A DNA stretch of 64,000 nucleotides from Adiantum capillus-veneris (lineage: Eukaryota > Streptophyta > Polypodiopsida > Polypodiales > Pteridaceae): positions 86,913,278 through 86,977,277 of the forward strand of contig CM043967.1 of assembly GCA_014529385.2 (NCBI GenBank). The letters run 5' to 3'. Numbering within the stretch: position 1 is the first letter of the stretch; each line of letters opens with the position of its first letter. Both the position numbers and the translations under genes were made by a program. Of this stretch, positions 57,388-64,000 are shown piece by piece. The notes below the pieces were generated by a model. The model was given only the letters and a program-made list of their open reading frames with translations. It was not told the DNA's origin and ran no database searches.

Positions 57388-57395
57388 TATAAATA
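57388..57395 (+). promoter_or_regulatory. TATA box of chromovirus LTR
   Basis: TTCTGCTATAAATAGAGCAT gives a near-ideal TATAAATA, repeated at 63775-63782 in the 3' LTR. The transcript would begin near 57420. Confidence 0.75.
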
Positions 57396-57539
57396 GAGCA
57401 TCCATGCTCACACTTTAGACATAGACATTGCCTCTATAGCGCTCACGAAGTCTTGTCACTTCTCTTAGAGAGAAAGCGTCCACAAACCACTAAGAGAGCA
57501 AAAACTCTAGTGGACTTATAAGGTGTGTATTAATTGAGC

Positions 57540-57837
57540 ATTCAATTAGTTTTAAGAAGGATATGTGTGTATGTGTGCTATCTCTTACTCTAATCTCTCT
57601 AATAGATTAGTAAGATTCAATTAGCCAGGTGTGTGTGTGTATGTGCTTTCTCTTACTCTAATCTCTCTAATAGATTAGTAAGATTCGATTAGCCATGTGT
57701 GTGTGTGTATGTGCTATCTCTTACTCTAATCTCTCTAATAGATTAGTAAGATTCAATTAGTTATGTGTGTGTGTGTGCTATCTATTATTACTCTAATCTT
57801 CTAATAGATTAGTAAGATTCAATTAGCTTTAAGAAGG

Positions 57838-57872
<35 letters not shown>

Positions 57873-57985
57873 TGTTAGCTTTTACTCTAATCTCTCTAAT
57901 AGATTGAGGAGATTCAATTAACTTTAGAAAAGATGTGTGTGTATGTTTTCTCTTACTCTAATCTCTCTAAGTATACCTATTCTCT
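57540..57985 (+). repeat. 60-70-bp tandem repeat in the LTR
   Basis: About six units contain CTCTTACTCTAATCTCTCTA, then ATAGATTAGTAAGATTCAAT and a (GT)n run of variable length. They lie about 130 bp downstream of the expected transcript start, so they would be in the RNA leader. Confidence 0.88.
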
Positions 57986-58425
57986 CTAGTTAGTACATCT
58001 TCACTATTAACTTATATATTGTTAATTAAAAGTTAATACATAAGAGAACTCATCGTATTCTTATTATACATGATGAAATTCTCATTCACCAATGTTATTG
58101 TCAATTAGGTTAAATAGAATTTTGAATAATACTAAAAATTGATTTAGTTGAAGTATAGAATTGAAGTTAGAATTGGATTACAAATGTCATGCATAAAAGT
58201 AATGCATTCCTAAACTTTCACTCATAATTTACACACTTAATTTTTTTATTAATTAAGATTAGCAAATATTTGGTGTATAGAAATTAGATGTAGAACAACA
58301 ACACTAAGTGTGAATCCGAGTTGGCGAGGATTCAAATTACAGACTCTCTTTGAAAACAAGGAGATTACTAAGAAAATTGACTAATTTAAAGTTCTAAGTG
58401 TATAACATAAGTGTAGTACAAAAAA

Positions 58426-58548
58426 ATGGCTCCAAAGCGTGCCCGAACACAAGGCACTAATGATCATGAAGCTGGTACAAGTAACGGTGGAATCCCTGCG
58501 GAAAATGATATGTCTCCACCAATCGGACCAATCGGAGCTATGGTACAG
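58426..58548 (+). CDS. putative Gag first exon inside the LTR
   Basis: ATG starts a 41-codon frame, MAPKRARTQGTNDHEAGTSN..., rich in Gly, Asn and Pro like the N-termini of chromovirus Gag. It ends in GGTACAG/GTTAGT, a strong plant 5' splice site, in phase 0. The gag body opens at a 3' splice site, TATATTGCACAG/AGTGCGG (60444/60445), also phase 0 and with no upstream ATG of its own. Splicing would remove 1896 nt including the U5 end and primer-binding site. Seen directly: frame, splice-site words and matching phase. The splicing itself is inferred. Confidence 0.45.
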
Positions 58549-59634
58549 GTTAGTATTGCAGTTTCAAGTTATGCATCATTGCATATGCAAGACCATAGGA
58601 ATATATTATTTACCTTATGAAAAGAAAACATGGACCGAAACCACGGGGCTTAACCCCAAGAAACGCGTCATATGTTTGACAAGTAGGAAAGATTGTCTGG
58701 TTAAACTGGTTGCTATAGGAAAGAATGTTTGTCCAAAACATTCGGTATGGTTTTTCTCAAGTATCTCTACTTATTAGCGCTGGTATTATGTGGCAGTTGC
58801 CGAGGCGTGAGATGACGCCCACGATGGCACCACTGATGCTGTGGTGGGAGTACACCCAGATTAGCCCAGCTGGATGCTGCAGTTTTGTTTTACCGTGGCG
58901 TGAGGATGACTCCCAGATTGGCACCGTTGTTGCTGTGATGGGAGTACGTCCAGATTAGCACAACGAGTACTTGTCGAGCGGTATGGGACGCTCATGAGGA
59001 CAAGGGTTTTTATGAATAATGTATACACCGATCGGACATAATAGCGCCAGTAGAGATTCTTGAGTGAACCTAATCCAAGGGTTGTTGGTTTAAAATTGGA
59101 CAACTTCTTGTTTGACAATTATTTGTAATACTGTTTGAAGGGCTGTTTTAACGAACCAGTATCATAAATAAAGTAAAGGAACATGTATGTTTAAACAGTG
59201 TGGTAGTAATTAGATAACAAAAGAAGGGTGAGTGTGGTGTGGAAAGTGGGAGAATGATACCCCGACGGTATCATTCTATGGACGGGTGGATCCGATGAGT
59301 CGGGTAACTTTCCAACGCTAGAATTTTTTTTTATTAGTCATAAATCTTAAAAGAGACAAACCTTGGCGGCTGTGCTTCTGAAACATGGGGAAAAAAGCGC
59401 ACAGGTTGGTCACTCTAAGATTTATACTTTTAGGTATAATTGATTATAGATAGTTTTTAGATAGGGTTATGGTGGTCACGCTCCGCCATAGCAAGATAGG
59501 ACCAATCCTTCACTAACGGTTCATGCCTGTGGCTACGTAGTAGCTAAGGCAATGTCCGTTGGTTTTTCTTTCTCAGGATTGGAGACCTATCAAAGGTACT
59601 CCGCTCCTCTCGACAAGGGGCTGGGACCTCACAC

Positions 59635-59646
59635 TGGTATCAGAGC
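59635..59646 (+). other. chromovirus primer-binding site (tRNA-iMet)
   Basis: TGGTATCAGAGC is an exact match to the plant initiator-Met site, one base after the LTR. Confidence 0.92.
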
Positions 59647-59815
59647 CTAGGTTAAAGCTTGGGGAGATTTTTAGATTGATGTTTGGATATTGAAGGATGC
59701 GAATGTTTGAAATAATAGAAGAACCTAGAAAAATTGTTTTGAGTTTTTATATGGTATTGAAGACTGAACTTTCCTGGTACAGGAAAATGTTCATTCAGCC
59801 TACCAGAAATTCCAG

Positions 59816-60268
59816 GTGTTCACCATCATGTTTGAAAATGCATGCCAATCACCAAATTATCAGTTTCAAAAAAGGGTGATGATGATTTTGGATAGGGTGT
59901 TTGGACCACCTATTCCAAGGGTGCATAGAGGATGGGGTATCAACTGGAGTCCATCTGGAGGAATCTATACCATCGATGCTGACAAGATATGGTGCATGGA
60001 TACCAGTCTTAAGAAACTTCGTTGGGCAGAGGAGTTAAAAGTCATCGAAGTGTATCTTTTCATTGGTACTAAGAATCCAGATGCTACCATTACCTTGGGA
60101 GGAGAAAAGATATCTCAGACTCAATGGGTCTATAACCAAGTTACAAAAGTTATCCATGGTGGTAGGATTCGACCCATATGTGTATCTCGTAGATTTCAAG
60201 GGTCAAAGGAAACTTATTATTTTGATCCTTTAGCCTATCCTTTTGTAGTCACTAAACTCACATTATAG
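59816..60268 (+). CDS. 150-codon leader ORF of unknown function
   Basis: An uninterrupted frame sits between primer site and gag. It reads like real protein (VFGPPIPRVHRGWGINWSPS; IYTIDADKIWCMDTSLKKLR; LAYPFVVTKLTL end). I recognise no family. The first in-frame ATG is at about 59828. Because it lies inside the putative gag intron it would be expressed only from unspliced or differently spliced RNA. It could be a captured host fragment or an element accessory gene. Confidence 0.45.
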   Translation: MFTIMFENACQSPNYQFQKRVMMILDRVFGPPIPRVHRGWGINWSPSGGIYTIDADKIWCMDTSLKKLRWAEELKVIEVYLFIGTKNPDATITLGGEKISQTQWVYNQVTKVIHGGRIRPICVSRRFQGSKETYYFDPLAYPFVVTKLTL

Positions 60269-60444
60269 AGACATTACAATCCTTGTACCTAAAGACTACC
60301 AACCTTGGTAGTAAATAATGTGTATATAAGTAAAGTTTGGATTAATATTATCTTTTTTTTGTATTATTGTCTGATCAAGTCTTGCCTTAAAGTGGATTAA
60401 AGTTAGAGTATCCAATAAAGTTTCACTCAATCTATATTGCACAG

Positions 60445-61224
60445 AGTGCGGTGTATACATCTCTTCAAGAGAAAAAGCTACTTCTCAAGCAAGCTAAACT
60501 TTTCTCTTTCAAAGGGGAAGGAGCCCTAGTTGAGCGCGATGCTGAAGTGTGGCTCGAAGTGATGGAGGAGTATTTTGTTGCTGCTGGTACTACTCCCGAT
60601 AACCAGGCAATGTTGGCTATGTTTCGTCTCACGGGGGATGCCAAGCTTTGGTGGAAACAACACTGCAAAGATAACCAAGTAGCTCAAAACACTCAAACTT
60701 GGGAAGACATTAAGTATGCTGTCAAAGGACGTTATCTTCCACCTGCACAGGAATCCCTTAAGATGAATGAATTCTTAAACTTACGTCAGTTTCATCTTAC
60801 AGTGGAAGAATACTACTCCAAATTTGTAACTCTTAGGCGCTATGCTCCGCCAATGACCGCAGATCAACAAGTAGCCCGTTTCTGCCAAGGGCTAAATTCT
60901 CCTTTAAATACACGTCTAGAAGCCATGAGGCCTGAAAATTTGCAAGATGCTCTTTTAAGAGTTAAACCCTTAGCTAAAGAGATGTCAAACTCTCAAAGGG
61001 TACGAAATGGAAATTTAAGGAATGCTGGAAGGAGAGGACGGTCTATGATGTGGAACCAAAGGCAAGTTCACCCAGTTCACCAAACTCATCCAGTAGTTAC
61101 AGCTTCAGCAAATGGAGCTCAAAATACAGATCTTAGATGCTATGAATGCAACGAGCCAGGACATTTCAGGAATGTATGTCCTAGGCGAGTCTCCGCAACA
61201 AATACACCCAATCAAGCTAGATGA
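60445..61224 (+). CDS. chromovirus gag body with zinc knuckle
   Basis: Gag core landmarks: LFSFKGEGALVERDAEVWLE, LTGDAKLWWKQHC, YLPPAQESLKMNEFLNLRQF, VARFCQGLNSPLNTRLEAM. The nucleocapsid ends in one CCHC knuckle, CYECNEPGHFRNVCP (61138-61182). TGA at 61222-61224 follows QAR and is probably a mutated CGA, because the same frame continues with a GRGRGRG box into ATLHAAIDNPR, the start of a chromovirus protease. Translation start is either the LTR exon (58426) or a non-ATG or missing start. Confidence 0.88.
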   Translation, partial: SAVYTSLQEKKLLLKQAKLFSFKGEGALVERDAEVWLEVMEEYFVAAGTTPDNQAMLAMFRLTGDAKLWWKQHCKDNQVAQNTQTWEDIKYAVKGRYLPPAQESLKMNEFLNLRQFHLTVEEYYSKFVTLRRYAPPMTADQQVARFCQGLNSPLNTRLEAMRPENLQDALLRVKPLAKEMSNSQRVRNGNLRNAGRRGRSMMWNQRQVHPVHQTHPVVTASANGAQNTDLRCYECNEPGHFRNVCPRRVSATNTPNQAR

Positions 61225-61650
61225 CGAGGACAAATAATAAATCATGGAGGAAGAACTGGAGGACGAGGTCGAGGGCGCGGAATGGCTACCAGAGTCAATG
61301 CTATCATAGGAGCACCAACACTTGGAGAAGAACAAGAGGAAAGAGCAACTCTACATGCTGCAATTGATAACCCAAGAGTGCATTAGGAGGAGTCATTACT
61401 CAAGAAGGAAGGCCTGTAGCTTATACTTCTCGGAAGCTTAGGATTCATGAAGTGAATTATGCTACACATGATTTAGAATTGCTAGCAGTTATTCATGCTC
61501 TCAAGCTATGGAGACATTATCTATTGGGACACAAATTCCAGTTGGTAACAGATCACAAGAGTCTTAAGTGGATTTTTACCCAACCTAACCTTAACATGAG
61601 ACAGAGGAGATGGATAGAGCTCATGCACGAATATGATTTTGATATTTAGA
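61225..61650 (+). pseudogene. chromovirus pol remnant: protease stub fused to RNase H
   Basis: The frame after gag breaks at GATAACCCAAGAG (about 61379), directly joined to RNase H sequence ALGGVITQEGRPVAYTSRKL in another frame. The whole protease body, RT and the first part of RNase H are absent, a deletion of very roughly 1.9 kb judged by typical family length. RNase H continues THDLELLAVIHALKLWRHYL, LVTDHKSLKWIF, NLNMRQRRWIELMHEY and then shifts frame at about 61645. Confidence 0.88.
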
Positions 61651-63177
61651 CCAGGTAAGGATAATGTTGTGGCAGATGCCCTAAGCCGTAAAGCTTTTCT
61701 GGGGGCAATTTCCATGGCTAACAACCCTATTTTAGACAACGTCTCCTATACTGCTGTCAGAGATGCAGATTACCAGATGCTTGCTAGTATCCTACGTGAA
61801 GAGAGGGTATCATCAAATCAGCCTAAACCTCTACATTACTCCTTAGAAGATGGGAAAATTTACTATAGGGATCAACTATGCATACCTAAGGATTCTACCC
61901 TAAGGAATGCTATCCTATATGAAGCACATGATGGCCCAACTTCAGGACATCCAGGTTATGCCATGAAAACCATCAATGCAATTCGCAGAAGTTACTATTG
62001 GCAAGGTATGAAGGGTGATGTCCTTCGCTATGTCAAGCAGTGTTTGTCTTGTCAAAGGATTAAGGCAGAGAGACTAAAGATGCCAAGTAAATTACATCCT
62101 TTAGATATTCCACAAATGAAATGGGAATGTATTAGCATGGACTTTATCACCGGGTTTCCTTCTGTCCAAGCTGGCTATGATTCAATCATGGTCATAGTCG
62201 ACTTGCTTACTAAAGTGGCTCACTTAATCCCAGTCAAGACAACCTTTACAGCTTCAGATATTGCTCGTCTGTTTGTGAAGGAGGTTTTCAGAATTCATGG
62301 TTTACCCAAGAGGATTGTCAGTGATCGTGATGCCAAGTTTACTTCAAAGTTTTGGGTATCATTGTTTCAAGCTATCGGAACCCAATTATGTTTTAGTACT
62401 GCTTATCATCCTCAAACTGATGGCCAAACTAAAAGAGTTAATCAAGTAATTGAAGACATCCTTAGAGCCTATTGCAATAGGGAACCTCGCAAGTGGATTC
62501 AATACCTACCCTTGGTAGAGTATGCATACAATTCCTCTACTCATAGAAGTATTGGAATGACACCTTTTAATGCTCTTTATGGTCAAGAATGTTTATCACC
62601 TCTTAACTTTTCTGACCCCACTATAAGGGTAGAAGCCTCAAAGAAAATGCTTGAAGAAATGGAAGCTCAAACCAAAGCTATTCGAAGGGATATTAAAGCA
62701 GCTCAAGATCGACAAAAGAAGTACGCCGACTTAAAAAGATCTGATCGGATTTTCAAAGAAGGTGACAAAGTTTTCTTACGAGTAAAGCCCAAAAAGAGCA
62801 ATCTATCTCTCAGAAGGTATAAGAAGCTTAGCTACCAATATTGTGGACCTTACGAAATAATCAAGGTTGTAAGTGATCAACCTTATAGACTAAAACTCCC
62901 TTCTCATCTCAAAGTGCATGATGTATTTCATGTAAGTCTGTTAAAACCTTATGTATATAACCCTGACCATGTCCTTGATGATGAGCAAATCATTTTACCT
63001 GCTCAAGATGTTCTACAACTCCAGCCTGATACTATCCTAGAAACTCGAGAGAGAAATCTTAGGAATAGATCCATCAAAGAACATCTTATCTTATGGAAGG
63101 ATTTCCCTATAGAAGATGCTACTTGGGAAGATGAGACATCCCTTCTTAAGGATTACCCTTCACTGTTCTTGAGATGA
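61633..63177 (+). CDS. chromovirus integrase with chromodomain; catalytic Glu replaced by Lys
   Basis: The 514-codon frame begins FRPGKDNVVADALSRKAF (end of RNase H). The HHCC zinc region is HDGPTSGHPG...CLSCQRIK; the catalytic core has Asp in CISMDFITGFP and Asp in IVSDRDAKFTS. The third acidic position, normally DGQTERVN, reads DGQTKRVN (AAA at 62431-62433, residue 267). The C-terminal part includes GDKVFLRVKPKKSN, HDVFHVSLLKPY and a chromodomain (ILETRERNLRNRS...LILWKDFPIEDATWEDE), which directs integration to marked chromatin. The frame is otherwise intact to TGA 63175-63177. Without the Glu, integration activity is expected to be lost. Confidence 0.92.
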   Translation: MILIFRPGKDNVVADALSRKAFLGAISMANNPILDNVSYTAVRDADYQMLASILREERVSSNQPKPLHYSLEDGKIYYRDQLCIPKDSTLRNAILYEAHDGPTSGHPGYAMKTINAIRRSYYWQGMKGDVLRYVKQCLSCQRIKAERLKMPSKLHPLDIPQMKWECISMDFITGFPSVQAGYDSIMVIVDLLTKVAHLIPVKTTFTASDIARLFVKEVFRIHGLPKRIVSDRDAKFTSKFWVSLFQAIGTQLCFSTAYHPQTDGQTKRVNQVIEDILRAYCNREPRKWIQYLPLVEYAYNSSTHRSIGMTPFNALYGQECLSPLNFSDPTIRVEASKKMLEEMEAQTKAIRRDIKAAQDRQKKYADLKRSDRIFKEGDKVFLRVKPKKSNLSLRRYKKLSYQYCGPYEIIKVVSDQPYRLKLPSHLKVHDVFHVSLLKPYVYNPDHVLDDEQIILPAQDVLQLQPDTILETRERNLRNRSIKEHLILWKDFPIEDATWEDETSLLKDYPSLFLR

Positions 63178-63193
63178 GGACATCTCAAATTCT

Positions 63194-63207
63194 AAGTTGG
63201 GGAGATT
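63194..63207 (+). other. chromovirus polypurine tract
   Basis: AAGTTGGGGAGAT lies directly upstream of the 3' LTR start TGTAAGGTC. Confidence 0.75.
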
Positions 63208-64000
63208 GTAAGGTCTCTACTTTCAAATTTCACACAAGTTCTATTACGCATTTGAATTTTTTTAACCATCACTCATTATTTAAGATATTCAAGTTCAAAT
63301 TTTGAATCGTAGGTTGAGAAAACCTAGAATTTAAAATTTACGCTACAAAATTGTGACATGTTTAGCTATATGAATCACTAACTAACTTATTGCAAGATTT
63401 ATTTACTGATTGTAGAATTTTCTTTTACTACTGTAAAGTTAATATAAGACTGTAAAGTTTAACTTAAAAATGTAAAGTAAATTATCATTAAGGAAATAAA
63501 TAAAATAGTTATAAAGACAAAAGAATACATAGGGATGACAAATGAAGGCACATGGATCACATAGGAGGGGACAAAGTGGGACACACTATCACATGGAAAG
63601 GAGTGGCCTTATCTTTTGATGATAATGACAAAGTGGTCAAACTCATGGGTACCACAAGGGTACCAAAAAAGCGGATATGATTTTTGAAAATAATTAAAAA
63701 ATTATTTTTTTAAAAAAATATTTTAAAAAATATATTTTTTTTCGGAAAAAAAAGTTGGACGTTTTTCTTTCTGCTATAAATAGAGCATCCATGCTCACAC
63801 TTTAGACATAGACATTGCCTCTATAGCGTTCACGAAGTTCTGTCACTTCTCTTAGAGAGAAAGCGTCCACAAACCACTAAGAGAGCAAAAACTCTAGTGG
63901 ACTTATAAGGTGTGTATTAATTGAGCATTCAATTAGTTTTAAGAAGGATATGTGTGTATGTGTGCTATCTCTTACTCTAATCTCTCTAATAGATTAGTAA
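63208..64000 (+). repeat. chromovirus 3' LTR, cut by window end
   Basis: The first 793 bp of the LTR match 56820-57612 with only a few differences (for example AATTATAAAG versus AGTTATAAAG and one indel in a T run). Confidence 0.93.

Larger units (their letters stand above)
56820..59633 (+). repeat. chromovirus 5' LTR (2.81 kb)
   Basis: It runs from TGTAAGGTCTCTACTTTC to GGGACCTCACA, ending one base before the primer site. Contents: AT-rich region (57290-57350), TATA box, a 60-70-bp tandem repeat, a 41-codon Gag-like exon with splice donor (58426-58548), and a ~65-bp direct duplication at 58800-58965. The right boundary rests on the primer site because the 3' copy runs off the window. Confidence 0.8.
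56820..64000 (+). mobile_element. young chromovirus, deletion derivative
   Basis: The 5' LTR (56820-59633), initiator-Met primer site (59635), gag, an RNase H remnant, integrase with C-terminal chromodomain, a purine tract and the start of the 3' LTR (63208 on) are present. Long LTRs, this primer site and a chromodomain fit the Tekay/Del-like chromovirus group. About 790 bp of the two LTRs can be compared and they differ at only a handful of sites (below 1%), so insertion is recent. Protease and reverse transcriptase are missing. It lies in the leader of the short-LTR element; the right target duplication is outside the window. Confidence 0.9.

Overview
This window looks like a repeat-dominated stretch of a land-plant nuclear genome. 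The evidence is long-terminal-repeat (LTR) retrotransposons of the plant Ty1/copia, Ty3/gypsy Tat-like (two RNase H domains) and chromovirus types, primer-binding sites for plant initiator-tRNA-Met, a short (CCCTAAA)n run, a 175-bp satellite and long dinucleotide microsatellites. The species cannot be named from the sequence; the nesting suggests a large genome. No prokaryotic feature is present. Most coding capacity belongs to mobile elements and nearly all of it is broken by stops, frameshifts or deletions.

Region 1 (1-12.5 kb): the 3' end of a decayed hAT transposase, then two minus-strand host-like genes (a RING-finger coiled-coil protein and a protein kinase) next to a 175-bp satellite. 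A complete but mutated copia element (5452-10657, 5-bp duplication GTGCC) sits inside that satellite. A minus-strand TATA box near 11131 points through the satellite toward the kinase. A field of TATGCTAATTAGCATA-type palindromes follows. Region 2 (11.9-19.3 kb): a plus-strand gene with a domain resembling FCP1/NLI-interacting-factor HAD phosphatases. Its reading frame is split by a 6-kb non-coding LTR element (12917-18980, 5-bp duplication ATTTA).

Region 3 (19.3-41 kb): a tRNA-like tandem repeat with embedded (CA)n carries a gag-protease-only Tat-type element ('family 1'). Its 3' LTR was split by a second Tat-type element ('family 2', 31350-41059). The two halves of that LTR now lie 3.7 kb apart in opposite orientations. 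Both ends of a ~14-kb inversion (about 26939-41059) can be read to within a few bases. A 1.3-kb terminal-inverted-repeat element (29304-30637) lies in the inverted satellite.

Region 4 (41-56.8 kb): mostly non-coding repeat debris, an LTR-like segment, a 5'-truncated Tat pol that starts at a telomere-like (CCCTAAA)n tract, a decayed coiled-coil gene on the minus strand, a gypsy RNase H fragment and a second terminal-inverted-repeat element flanked by TTAA. Region 5 (55.7-64 kb): a short LTR with primer-binding site, interrupted by a young chromovirus (5' LTR 56820-59633; 3' LTR from 63208, running off the window). The chromovirus has lost protease and reverse transcriptase, has Lys in place of the third catalytic acid of integrase, and appears to encode the start of Gag inside its own LTR, joined by a 1.9-kb intron that spans the primer-binding site.
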